Part shown: positions 36,544 through 44,460 of the stretch, piece after piece
Numbering within the stretch: position 1 is the stretch's first letter
How the letters are laid out: the number at the start of each line of letters is the position of its first letter
Source of the DNA: CAYLQA01 sp964385695
Lineage (GTDB): Bacteria; Desulfobacterota; Desulfobulbia; Desulfobulbales; Desulfurivibrionaceae
Assembly: GCA_964385695.1 (NCBI GenBank)
Contig: CAYLQA010000007.1
Span: 1 to 64,000 of the forward strand
Direction of reading: 5' to 3'
Length of the DNA: 64,000 nt
The notes under the pieces: generated by a model
Seen by the model: only the letters and a program-made list of their open reading frames with translations
Told to the model about the DNA's origin: nothing
The model's database searches: none
Position numbers and translations under genes: made by a program

Positions 36544-38091
36544 TTACTCCTGGTAGTAGTCCAGGATGGACTTTACCAATGAAGGGATGGTAAACATCTC
36601 CGGCTGAACGTCCACGCTCAGGCCTTCCCTTTCCGCAGTTTTCCTGGTGATGGGGCCGATGGTGGCTATTTTTACACCCTTTAAAAACTCCTCCCGTTCA
36701 TCTCCCAGCATGTCGAGAAAGTTTGTTACCGTGGAAGAGCTGGTAAAGGTAACCAGATCGACATTGCCCTCGCTCAGTTCCTCGCGGACCATGTCGTAAT
36801 CTTTCGGGCGCACGTTCTGATACACCGGAACAATGTTAACATTAGCCCCCCTCTCACTCAGCATCTCCGGCAGGATCTCCCTGGCTTTTTTAGCACGGGG
36901 CAAGAGAATGTTGTTCCCATCCACCCCTTGGGCGATCAGGCTGTTGGCAAGGCCTTCGCCGGTAAACTCCTCCGGGACCAGATCGGCTATCAGGCCATAC
37001 TCTTTGAGAATATCCGCTGTTGCCGTTCCTACGGCAGCAACCTTGGGGCCTTTTAGGTCGCGCACATCCATGCCCTTTTCATACAGACGCTGGAAAAAGA
37101 AGCGGATGGCATTGATGCTGGTGAAAAGCAGCCATTGGTAGTCACCGAGTTTGGACAATTCGTTGTCCAGCGGTTCCCAGGAATCCGGTTCATCAAGGGC
37201 GATTGTGGCCCCTTCAACGCAGTCCGCCCCCTGGTCTTCCAAGAGGCGAACCAGTTCGCTGGCCTGCTCTCTGGTTCGGGTTACCAGGATGCGCTTGCCG
37301 AATAAGGGACGCTTTTCAAACCAGTTGATCTTCTCCCTGAGCTTGACCACATCTCCGACAACCACCAGGGCCGGGGGCTTGATGCCCTCTTCCTTTACGA
37401 TATCGGCAATAGTGGCCAGGGTGCCGACCACGGATTTTTGTACCGGGGTGGAGGCCCAGCGCACAACGGCCACCGGTGTTTCCGGATCACGGCCGTTCTT
37501 AATGAGATTTGCAGTGATGGAGGGCAGGTTTTTGATGCCCATGTAAAAGACCAGGGTGCCGATGCCGGTAGCAATCTTATCCCAGGCAATATTACTTTTT
37601 TCCTTGGTAGGGTCCTCATGCCCGGTAACAAATGCGACAGAGGCAGTGTATTCACGGTGGGTAATGGGCACACCGGCATAGGTTGCAGCGGCCGTTGCCG
37701 AGGTCACACCCGGCACCACCTCAAAGGCGATATCATACTTGACCAGCTCTTCGATCTCTTCGCCGCCACGGCCGAAGATGAAGGGGTCGCCCCCCTTAAG
37801 CCGAACCACGGTCTTTCCTGCCCGGGCATTATCAACCAGCATTTGGTTGATCTCTTCCTGGGTGTGGGCATGACAGACGCCGCCCTTTTTGCCGGCATAG
37901 ATGAACTCTGCATCCTTGGGCACATGCTTCAACAGCTTGGGCGTGGCCAAATAATCATACACCACTACCTCTGCCCGCTTGAGCAGCTCAAGTCCTTTTA
38001 CCGTGATCAGAGTCGGGTCGCCGGGTCCGGCGCCGATGAGGTAAACCTTCCCAAAATTTGGGGCGTTCTTATCTTGTTCTTGTGTTGCCAT
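36544..38091 (-). CDS. cobA-hemD: Uroporphyrinogen-III C-methyltransferase / synthase fusion
   Basis: 515 residues. The N-terminal SUMT domain (about 12-255) carries VYLIGAGPGDPTLITVKGLE, VRLKGGDPFIFGRGGEE and YAGVPITHRE, the SAM- and substrate-binding motifs. The C-terminal domain (about 265-510) is uroporphyrinogen-III synthase, with ILVTRTREQA at its start and TFTSSSTV near residue 430. The fusion makes uroporphyrinogen III from hydroxymethylbilane and methylates it to precorrin-2 for siroheme, cobalamin or the siroheme-dependent heme route. Such fusions are common in anaerobes. The start lies two bases after the hemC stop. Confidence 0.96.
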   Translation of the reverse strand: MATQEQDKNAPNFGKVYLIGAGPGDPTLITVKGLELLKRAEVVVYDYLATPKLLKHVPKDAEFIYAGKKGGVCHAHTQEEINQMLVDNARAGKTVVRLKGGDPFIFGRGGEEIEELVKYDIAFEVVPGVTSATAAATYAGVPITHREYTASVAFVTGHEDPTKEKSNIAWDKIATGIGTLVFYMGIKNLPSITANLIKNGRDPETPVAVVRWASTPVQKSVVGTLATIADIVKEEGIKPPALVVVGDVVKLREKINWFEKRPLFGKRILVTRTREQASELVRLLEDQGADCVEGATIALDEPDSWEPLDNELSKLGDYQWLLFTSINAIRFFFQRLYEKGMDVRDLKGPKVAAVGTATADILKEYGLIADLVPEEFTGEGLANSLIAQGVDGNNILLPRAKKAREILPEMLSERGANVNIVPVYQNVRPKDYDMVREELSEGNVDLVTFTSSSTVTNFLDMLGDEREEFLKGVKIATIGPITRKTAEREGLSVDVQPEMFTIPSLVKSILDYYQE

Positions 38092-38093
38092 GA

Positions 38094-39029
38094 TTATTTT
38101 ATTTCCTGGTCGTATACTTCGGCCAGAATCTCCTTGCCCCCCAAGGCTAATATTTCTTCAGCCAACAGCACGCCCAGGCTTGCCGGGTCCTGCACATCGG
38201 CTGATGCTTGTTTTTTAATAATTTGCGTACCGTCCACTGAGGCGACAAGACCGGTCATGCTCAATTTATCTCCGTCAACCGTGGTAAAACCTGCGATGGG
38301 GACCTGGCAGCCCCCTTCCAAACGATGAAGAAAACCACGCTCGGCCTTTACGGCAATGGCCGTGTCTCGGTCATCCATAAAACTCAATGTTTCTAAGAGT
38401 TCGCTGTCTTTCTCGCGTAGCTCAATACCCACTGCGCCCTGGGCAACAGCAGGCAGCATCTCGTCTGCATTGAAAAACGATTTTGCCCGTTCAGTCAGGC
38501 CAAGGCGGTTCAGGCCTGCTGCGGCAAGGATAATAGCATCGTATTGGCCTTCGTCGAGCTTGCGCAGGCGGGTATCAAGATTGCCGCGCAGATCTTCAAT
38601 TTTCAGATCAGGCCGCATCTTTGCCAGCTGAGACTTACGACGCAGGCTGCTGGTGCCCACCATAGCGCCCTGGGGTAGGTCCGTTACTTTCTCTACAGAA
38701 TTAGAGATAAAGGCGTCAAAGGGATTTTCACGCTTGGTGATAATCCCGATATGCAGTCCGTCAGGCAGCTCCGAGGGCACATCCTTCATGGAGTGTACCG
38801 CAATATCAACCTCTTCGCGCAGCATGGCCTCTTCGATCTCTTTAACAAAAAGCCCTTTGCCGCCCACCTTGGCCAGGGGGACATCCAAAATTTTATCACC
38901 CTTGGTCACGATCTTTACCAACTCAACGGTCACATCCGGGTAACGTTCTTCGATCTGGTCCTTGATCCAATTTGACTGGGTAAGGGCCAGCATACTGGCA
39001 CGGGTACCGATTTTGATCACTTTCTGCAT
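38094..39029 (-). CDS. hemC: Hydroxymethylbilane synthase (porphobilinogen deaminase)
   Basis: 311 residues. Motifs: KIGTRASMLALTQ at the start, GGKGLFVKEIEEAML, VHSMKDVP, GTSSLRRKSQL, RGNLDTRLRKL, and the cofactor-attachment Cys241 in EGGCQVPIAG that carries the dipyrromethane primer. It polymerises four porphobilinogens into hydroxymethylbilane, the substrate of the HemD half of the next gene. AGGGGAT precedes the ATG. Confidence 0.98.
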   Translation of the reverse strand: MQKVIKIGTRASMLALTQSNWIKDQIEERYPDVTVELVKIVTKGDKILDVPLAKVGGKGLFVKEIEEAMLREEVDIAVHSMKDVPSELPDGLHIGIITKRENPFDAFISNSVEKVTDLPQGAMVGTSSLRRKSQLAKMRPDLKIEDLRGNLDTRLRKLDEGQYDAIILAAAGLNRLGLTERAKSFFNADEMLPAVAQGAVGIELREKDSELLETLSFMDDRDTAIAVKAERGFLHRLEGGCQVPIAGFTTVDGDKLSMTGLVASVDGTQIIKKQASADVQDPASLGVLLAEEILALGGKEILAEVYDQEIK

Positions 39030-39146
39030 TGGCGTTTATCCCCTATTATCCTCGTATCAATTCACCGCACAAAACGAATTTATGCAGGCCATGTTGTCTA
39101 TCTTTTTTTTACCTATTTTGCAATACCTTACCGCGTTTAAGACGGT

Positions 39147-40103
39147 TTATGATTTGTGGCTCAACTCCTCGATCAAGCTTGCGGCAAGGAGCGGAATCAT
39201 CAACTCATGGTGGCCGATAATATTGTACCCCTTGCCTCCGCTCATGGTAGGCCGGTTCACCACATTGGTCATAGTTCGGTAGTGGCGAATAAAATCAAAA
39301 TTAGCAGTGGTGAAGTTGTTCACGGTATGACCAAGATTACGCACCACGGTCAAGGCCTTAAGAAATATCTCGGGCAAGAGTACGGCGGAACCGAAGTTCA
39401 GATACGCTCCTCCTTCAAGATCGCCGACCATGCTGCAAAAGAGCTTGAAATCCTGGTGTGTGGTAGCGCCAATGGCAGCGCCATCCGCAGTAGGATGAAT
39501 ATGGACGATATCCGTACCAACGGCGACATGCACGGTTAAAGGCACGCCCAGCCTCTTCGCCGATGCAATAAGGCTGACGTCATTATGGGGAAAGTTCTGG
39601 CCCAATAGATATTCACCCAGGGCTTCACCAAGCCCCATCCCTTTTTCAGCACCTTGGATAATGGCCTCGTTCACCACCTCGCCGGTTTCCTTGGCCGCAC
39701 CAAACTCGCCGGAACCCAACACCGCACCAACATCCTCGGAGGTGCGCCCCACCATGGCAATCTCGGTATCATGCACAATTCCGGCACCGTTTAAGGCAAT
39801 GCCGGTAACAATGCCGCGCTCCATGAGATCAATAAGTATGGGGTTAAGCCCGACCTTGATCACATGGGCACCCATGCCGATAATAATGGGCCGCTCCTCC
39901 ATGTTGCTGGTGACAAGGCGCTCAACCAGTTCGGGAAAATCAACGCCCAACAGCTGATCCGGCAGAGAGCTGACAAAATCACGCAGGCTGGCCCCAGCCC
40001 TCAGAGGCTTGGCAAAATTATCAATCGTAACCTTGGAAAAACGGTCATGCACGGAGTAGGTGTTGAGCTCGGAAAAATCCAGGGGGGTATATTGCTTGGC
40101 CAT
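39147..40103 (-). CDS. Conserved deoxyhypusine-synthase-like protein
   Basis: 318 residues of a conserved bacterial family that I recall as deoxyhypusine-synthase-like. Visible landmarks: IIIGMGAHVIKVGLNPILID, ALNGAGIVHDTEIAMVGRTS, SGEFGAAKETGE, VPLTVHVAVGTDIVH, FGSAVLLPEIFLKAL and the GHHELMIPLLAA end. Repeated Gly-rich loops suggest an NAD-binding fold. Bacteria have no eIF5A, so if the relationship holds the substrate must differ, possibly a polyamine reaction. It lies 11 bp after gmhA on the same strand, with GAGGATA before the ATG. The assignment to the family is moderate; no function can be given. Confidence 0.65.
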   Translation of the reverse strand: MAKQYTPLDFSELNTYSVHDRFSKVTIDNFAKPLRAGASLRDFVSSLPDQLLGVDFPELVERLVTSNMEERPIIIGMGAHVIKVGLNPILIDLMERGIVTGIALNGAGIVHDTEIAMVGRTSEDVGAVLGSGEFGAAKETGEVVNEAIIQGAEKGMGLGEALGEYLLGQNFPHNDVSLIASAKRLGVPLTVHVAVGTDIVHIHPTADGAAIGATTHQDFKLFCSMVGDLEGGAYLNFGSAVLLPEIFLKALTVVRNLGHTVNNFTTANFDFIRHYRTMTNVVNRPTMSGGKGYNIIGHHELMIPLLAASLIEELSHKS

Positions 40104-40114
40104 GGGTATCCTCT

Positions 40115-40699
40115 TTAGGCGCTGACGCCTTCTCCGTAAAGCGCCTCATCAACAATCTGGCAGAGCAGATGCTCGACCCAGAGATGTGCCTCCTGGATGG
40201 CCGGAGTCACTGGGGAGGGAACATTAAGTGTAAGATCAGCAACATCAATGAGCTTGCCACCTTCCTTGCCTGTGAGCGCGGCGGTTTTAATCCCCATCTT
40301 TTTGGCAACCTCAACAGCAGTCAACACATTAGGGGAGTTGCCGCTGGTGGAGATCCCCAAGGCCAGATCACCTTCCTTGCCCAAGGCCTGGATCTGCTTC
40401 ACAAAGATATCATCGTAGGAAAAATCATTGCCCACACTGGTGAGGATAGAGGTGTCTGTGGTCAGGGCAATGGCCGCCAAAGGCGGGCGATTGATGAGAA
40501 AGCGGTTCACAAACTCAGCGGCCATATGCTGGGCATCGGCAGCGCTTCCGCCGTTACCGAAGATGAGCAGCTTATTGCCTGCCTTGATGGTGTCTATCAT
40601 CCATTGGGCCAGCTGTTTTATGTTGGCAAGCTGCGTGTTATAGAGCGCTTCTTTGGCAGCAATGGAGTGCTTGAGACTTTCGGAAATTATTTTATCCAT
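40115..40699 (-). CDS. gmhA: Phosphoheptose isomerase (SIS domain)
   Basis: 194 residues forming one SIS domain: LLIFGNGGSAADAQHMAAEFVN, the Arg/Pro segment RFLINRPPLAAIAL, TDTSILTSVGND, LGISTSGNSPNVL and the closing HLWVEHLLCQIVDE with catalytic His. GmhA isomerises sedoheptulose 7-phosphate to D-glycero-D-manno-heptose 7-phosphate for the lipopolysaccharide core, which fits lpxB elsewhere in the window. DiaA, a DnaA-binding paralogue, is the alternative. GAGGA precedes the ATG. Confidence 0.92.
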   Translation of the reverse strand: MDKIISESLKHSIAAKEALYNTQLANIKQLAQWMIDTIKAGNKLLIFGNGGSAADAQHMAAEFVNRFLINRPPLAAIALTTDTSILTSVGNDFSYDDIFVKQIQALGKEGDLALGISTSGNSPNVLTAVEVAKKMGIKTAALTGKEGGKLIDVADLTLNVPSPVTPAIQEAHLWVEHLLCQIVDEALYGEGVSA

Positions 40700-40776
40700 G
40701 GGGTCCTCAAAAAAGTATGTGGTTCAGGGAGTTAGAACCTAGTACAGGGGGGCGTTTTTGTCAATGAAAGCAAGGC

Positions 40777-41010
40777 TCAACCGCTCTCTTTGCTGCTCTG
40801 TTTTGCTGCCGTGTCCACCACCTGGCGGACATCGCCTAAGCATCACCGCCCTTTGGGGTTTTTCTGCGCGCAGTTGCAGCCCCCTTCTTTTTTCTCTATC
40901 ATGATCCGCTCCATGATAGTGGATTTACCATGCTGCAAAAAATCATCTGTAATATCCTTTGCCGTGTAATTAAAACAAAAACAGACCTTTTGCTGGGCAT
41001 TTATGATCAT
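40777..41010 (-). CDS. Selenoprotein: [2Fe-2S] metallochaperone-like protein, in-frame UGA
   Basis: 77 residues when the UGA at 40845-40843 is read as selenocysteine (Sec56); without it, 55. Read-through gives NPKGR-U-C-LGDV, the conserved end of CopZ-N/BFD-like metallochaperones whose usual form is NPxGRCC. Four Cys in two CxC pairs (10/12 and 45/47) would hold a [2Fe-2S] cluster, and the Sec56-Cys57 pair follows. The frame stays open for 21 codons and ends at TGA at 40777. An 8-bp hairpin with an AGGU loop sits 19 bases after the UGA, as in bacterial SECIS. The ATG at 41010 overlaps the methyltransferase stop (ATGA), with AAAGGAG before it. The C-terminal part is short, so metal delivery or redox is inferred. 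Confidence 0.8.
40812..40831 (-). promoter_or_regulatory. Candidate bacterial SECIS hairpin
   Basis: On the minus strand TGTCCGCC and GGTGGACA form an 8-bp stem (one G-U pair) closed by the loop AGGT. Nineteen bases separate the loop from the UGA at 40845-40843. Bacterial SECIS elements need a short stem shortly after UGA with a G- and U-containing apical loop, which this has. It also codes for residues 60-67. Confidence 0.7.
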
Positions 41011-41807
41011 TTGCTCTCCTTTACCGTCTTGAGCAAAAATATTGAGTCCTCATGCTCTGTAAAAGGTTTAAGGCTGTAATCTCCGTACATGGTTTGAGTG
41101 ATAAGGCCAGCCATGGACAAACGCCTCACCCATTCATCAGCGGAAAAGGCAAGAAGCTCATAATCGTACTGCCAATCCTCATTTTCCTTTTCCTGAGCAA
41201 TGGGACGAATTCTAAATATTTCCGTCAATTTGATGCGCAGGTTGTCGGCATCATACCCTCGGAGAATCTCTTTGATGACCTTGCCCTTCCCCGGAGGGTT
41301 AAAAATTTGAAACTGAAACAACCTCTTCCCTTCCAACTCAAGGATATCGCAATTAGGCACATAAACATGGCTCAGAAATACGCCATTATCAATGAGATGC
41401 CCACTCACCCCTGCCAAGCAACGATCCAGCGCGCCATTTTGCACGAGAAGATTCAAGGTGTTGTATGGAACAATCACGGCATCATACTGCTCAGCCAAGG
41501 CAAGCTGAGTCATATCCATACAGACCAACTTCAGTTCAAGAGGTTCCCTGGTCTGCAAAACTTTTCCCGCTGCGTACTTGAGCATGGAAGAAGAAAGATC
41601 GACCCCGGTCACATTGTAACCGGCTTGGGCCAGGGCCAATGCAAGACGACCGGTGCCGCAGCCAAGTATTAATACTTTGGCAGGTGCAGGGGGGAGATTT
41701 TTGAGGTAGAAAAGATGATCTTCATGAAAATCCGCCAACTCAAGGTCATAAAGCCAAGAGTAACGCTCATTTTCATAGATTGATCCGGCTGTGGTCTCAA
41801 TGGACAT
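41007..41807 (-). CDS. Class I SAM-dependent methyltransferase
   Basis: 266 residues. The SAM-binding motif I is KVLILGCGTGRLALALAQAG (about 45-64) with the acidic VTGVDLSSSML after it, and the later YDAVIVPYNTLNLL matches motif IV. The substrate is not recognisable; a small-molecule or quinone-type methyltransferase is as likely as a protein one. The stop overlaps the start of the selenoprotein gene (ATGA), so the two proteins are made together, and the kinase gene 67 bp upstream is on the same strand. Confidence 0.85.
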   Translation of the reverse strand: MSIETTAGSIYENERYSWLYDLELADFHEDHLFYLKNLPPAPAKVLILGCGTGRLALALAQAGYNVTGVDLSSSMLKYAAGKVLQTREPLELKLVCMDMTQLALAEQYDAVIVPYNTLNLLVQNGALDRCLAGVSGHLIDNGVFLSHVYVPNCDILELEGKRLFQFQIFNPPGKGKVIKEILRGYDADNLRIKLTEIFRIRPIAQEKENEDWQYDYELLAFSADEWVRRLSMAGLITQTMYGDYSLKPFTEHEDSIFLLKTVKESK

Positions 41808-41874
41808 CTTTTTTCTATCTCGTAGATATGAGATCTCTGTTATTGGCTAACAAGGTAATGGATAGGCCCGGCAC

Positions 41875-42885
41875 CTAATAGAAGTTCCCCATTTGCTCGG
41901 GCATCGAGCGAATCTTTTCCAACTGATCAGAAAGATCGAGATACTCTTTTTGCCAATACTCACGAGTGCCGAAATCAGGAGCGACCCGAGACAATCCATC
42001 CTCTGCCACCTGATGGGCGCACCAGGCAGTGTAATGGATATAACGCATGGCCCGCAAAGGCTCGATCAAGCGCAGGCTGCGGCGATCAAAGGGGCGAAAG
42101 GTTTCATATCCTTCCAGGAACAGGTCAATCTCCACATAGGATTCATCCATATAGCCGGGCAGCAGCATCCAAAAATCCTGGACCGGCACGCCAGAGGCCA
42201 TATCATCAAGGTCAATGACATAAAAGGACTCACCCGGCCGGTAGATAAGGTTGGAGAAATGGCAGTCGCCATGGATGCGGATGGTGTTTTGCCCATGAAA
42301 CATCGGCGCGATCTGCTCAATGATTTGATAAGAGAGATCCTCAAAGGGTTGGACAAGGTCTTTGGGTATAAAACCGCCCCGGATAATGTACTCCAACTGG
42401 TCCTTGGTGGATTGTTCCGGCAGCATGGTGATGCGGTCCTGCGGCTCTTTTCTGGCACCTACCACATGGGTGCGCCCGAGCAGCCTGCCGATCTCCAGCC
42501 ATTGATCGTCGTTGTACTCATCAAAGCTGCGCCCGCCTTTTTTGCTGAACACGGCAAAGAACATATCCTCGTAGCGGCCAAGGGTTGCGTTGTTGGTCAA
42601 CGCGAGAGGGGCGATAACCGGGACCTCGTCTTCCACAAGTTCAAGAAGAAAATCATGCTCATCCTGAAGGGCCTGTTGCGACCAGCGTCCTGGGCGATAA
42701 AATTTGGCAACCAGCCCTTGGCCGCTTTCATCCTCAAGCTCGTAAACCCTGTTGATATAACTGTTCAACGGCCGGCAAAGATTGCTACAGCGGATGCTAA
42801 GGGCTTTTTCCACCTGGTTTATAACGGTATCCGGACCAAGAGAATTAAAAGCAGTTTTAGGCTGCTCTTGTTCGTGAATATTCAT
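41875..42885 (-). CDS. srkA: SrkA/RdoA-like serine/threonine kinase
   Basis: 336 residues of the aminoglycoside-phosphotransferase-like kinase fold. The catalytic loop reads IRIHGDCHFSNLIYR with HGD and the metal Asn, and the following FYVIDLDDMASG gives the DFG-like Asp. An early Lys-containing strand (GLVAKFYRPGRW) should bind ATP. E. coli SrkA (YihE) protects cells from stress by countering the MazF toxin. The family call is good; the target here is unknown. It heads a minus-strand run with the methyltransferase and the selenoprotein. Confidence 0.85.
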   Translation of the reverse strand: MNIHEQEQPKTAFNSLGPDTVINQVEKALSIRCSNLCRPLNSYINRVYELEDESGQGLVAKFYRPGRWSQQALQDEHDFLLELVEDEVPVIAPLALTNNATLGRYEDMFFAVFSKKGGRSFDEYNDDQWLEIGRLLGRTHVVGARKEPQDRITMLPEQSTKDQLEYIIRGGFIPKDLVQPFEDLSYQIIEQIAPMFHGQNTIRIHGDCHFSNLIYRPGESFYVIDLDDMASGVPVQDFWMLLPGYMDESYVEIDLFLEGYETFRPFDRRSLRLIEPLRAMRYIHYTAWCAHQVAEDGLSRVAPDFGTREYWQKEYLDLSDQLEKIRSMPEQMGNFY

Positions 42886-43002
42886 AATCGATTGTGCTTA
42901 CAAGGAAAGGTTTGAGGAAGATTTTCGTAAACAGGAAATATAACATTATTGATGGAATAAAAAAAGAACCGTCATCAACAGGAGGATAATATCATAAAGT
43001 CC

Positions 43003-43644
43003 TTATTCGCCGGGATTTTCGGGATATTTTTCCTGCATACATTCCGGGCAGATGCCGTGACTGAAATCCACGTCCACCCGTTCGGCCACATAATGCTCAA
43101 CCTTTTTCCAGTATCCCTGGTCGTCCCGGATTTTTTTGCAAAAAGCACATATTGGCAAGATGCCGCGCAGGGTTTTAACCTCATCAAGTGACTTACCAAG
43201 CGCCTCGATTAATTCCGCCTGCTTTTCTTCAACAAGTTTACGCTCGTATATTTCTTTGTGGAGCTGGGCTGTCCGTTCCTGCACCTTATCCTCAAGCTCG
43301 TCATAAGAGCGTTTTAGTAAAACCTCTGTTTTGCGAAGTTCAGAGACTATGGGGAGCCAGTACCAAAAGCCAAGGGCAATAAGAAAAAATCCTAAAAGGG
43401 AACCGATGAATTTTTCCAGGAACGCCTGATACGGCGTATCACCGATAATAACGTACCGGTTCAGGGAGGGATAATTGTCCGTAATATCGATGAGCATACT
43501 GAAGAAAACCAGGCAAAAGCCAAAGACAATGCTGTTCAAACCTTTTTGCTGACGCACCTCACGGTTTCTGCCGACAATAAAAAGGTTGAGCAGAATTATG
43601 AAGACAAAAATTGCTCGAACCGTTTCCAGCAGAGTGTCGGTCAC
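43003..43644 (-). CDS. Membrane protein with coiled coil and CxxC/CPEC domain
   Basis: 213 residues from a GTG at 43644 preceded by GGGAGGAG. Three membrane helices (about 8-22, 38-58, 80-98) are followed by a coiled coil (105-155) and a C-terminal domain that begins LPICAFCKKIRDDQGYW and ends SHGICPEC. The two Cys pairs are separated by 29 residues, exactly as in the response regulator at 8132-8863. There is no kinase, receiver or enzyme domain, so it may be a signal transducer or the anchor for a metal-responsive complex. It ends with no close neighbour on its strand. Confidence 0.8.
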   Translation of the reverse strand: MTDTLLETVRAIFVFIILLNLFIVGRNREVRQQKGLNSIVFGFCLVFFSMLIDITDNYPSLNRYVIIGDTPYQAFLEKFIGSLLGFFLIALGFWYWLPIVSELRKTEVLLKRSYDELEDKVQERTAQLHKEIYERKLVEEKQAELIEALGKSLDEVKTLRGILPICAFCKKIRDDQGYWKKVEHYVAERVDVDFSHGICPECMQEKYPENPGE

Positions 43645-43662
43645 GGGTCTCCTCCCTTCCCT

Positions 43663-43708
43663 ACAAAGCGGTATTGCAGGCTATTATGAACCCGCAATAC
43701 CGCTTTGT
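43663..43708 (-). terminator. Long inverted repeat after the rubrerythrin gene
   Basis: ACAAAGCGGTATTGC (43663-43677) and GCAATACCGCTTTGT (43694-43708) are perfect 15-bp inverted copies around a 16-base loop, three bases after the rubrerythrin stop at 43711. There is no T-run, so it may be a rho-assisted or mRNA-end hairpin rather than a full intrinsic terminator. Confidence 0.6.
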
Positions 43709-43710
43709 CA

Positions 43711-44208
43711 TTAATCGATTTTGGTAAATGCGCGTGAATTGGCGCCGCAAACAGGGCAGCGTTCCGGTGCTTCGCTCCCTGCTTCGGTATGGCCGCATAC
43801 TTCGCAGACCTGGTAGCTTGATTCCGGCAGGCCATCTATATTGTCCAGAGCCTCCTGGTAGAGCTTGGCATGGGTTTGCTCTACCTCGTTGGCAAAACGA
43901 AAGGACTGCTCCGCTGCCTTGTTTCCCTCGGCCTCTGCATCCTTGATCATGTCAGGATACATATTTTTAAATTCATGGGTCTCACCGGCGATCGCTTCTT
44001 TAAGATTGCTTGAGGTGTCATTGATCGCCTTCAGGGCTCGCAGGTGGGCGTGGGCATGAATGGTTTCGGCATAGGCTGCGGCTCGAAACAACCTGGCGAT
44101 CTGAACGTGCCCTTCTTTATCTGCCTTTTTGGCAAATGCCAGATATTTACGGTTTGCCTGTGATTCCCCGGCAAATGCTTCCCAAAGATTATTTTCTGAT
44201 TTGCTCAT
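43711..44208 (-). CDS. rbr: Rubrerythrin
   Basis: 165 residues. The N-terminal four-helix diiron domain (about 1-125) opens with NLWEAFAGESQANRKY and carries the HAHLRALK and GETHEFKNMYPDM segments with its Glu and His ligands. A C-terminal rubredoxin-type domain binds one iron through Cys135, Cys138, Cys151 and Cys154. Rubrerythrins reduce hydrogen peroxide in anaerobes. It has a strong AAGGAGA site. It is divergent from trpB2; the 253-bp region between holds AT-rich DNA and an 8-bp repeat (TTTGTATA/TATACAAA) but no recognisable operator. Confidence 0.96.
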   Translation of the reverse strand: MSKSENNLWEAFAGESQANRKYLAFAKKADKEGHVQIARLFRAAAYAETIHAHAHLRALKAINDTSSNLKEAIAGETHEFKNMYPDMIKDAEAEGNKAAEQSFRFANEVEQTHAKLYQEALDNIDGLPESSYQVCEVCGHTEAGSEAPERCPVCGANSRAFTKID

Positions 44209-44460
44209 TACTATTCTCCTTATTTGAATTTTTCTCTTTTGTATAAAGCCCTATACCCTGATTGCTTCATTCTATACAAAGCGGTAATAATTTTTACATA
44301 AATTTGTTTGCTATTTCGCCTCAGGGAACCGTGTGTGAGTTTCGCTTTGTCTGTTGAAAAAATACCGTTGTCATAGTAAATAGTGACATCTTCACGTAGT
44401 AAATGCCCAAGTTTGTGGCTGCATATATTTATTGCTGAAATCAAAACCAAGGAATTTTGC

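Noticed and set aside
41893..42915. 340-residue open frame opposite the SrkA-like gene
   Set aside because: Long antisense frame with no domain; the opposite strand has clear kinase motifs.
44237..44283. TTTGTATA/TATACAAA inverted repeat as a PerR or Fur box before rubrerythrin
   Set aside because: Arms are 27 bases apart and do not match known box sequences.
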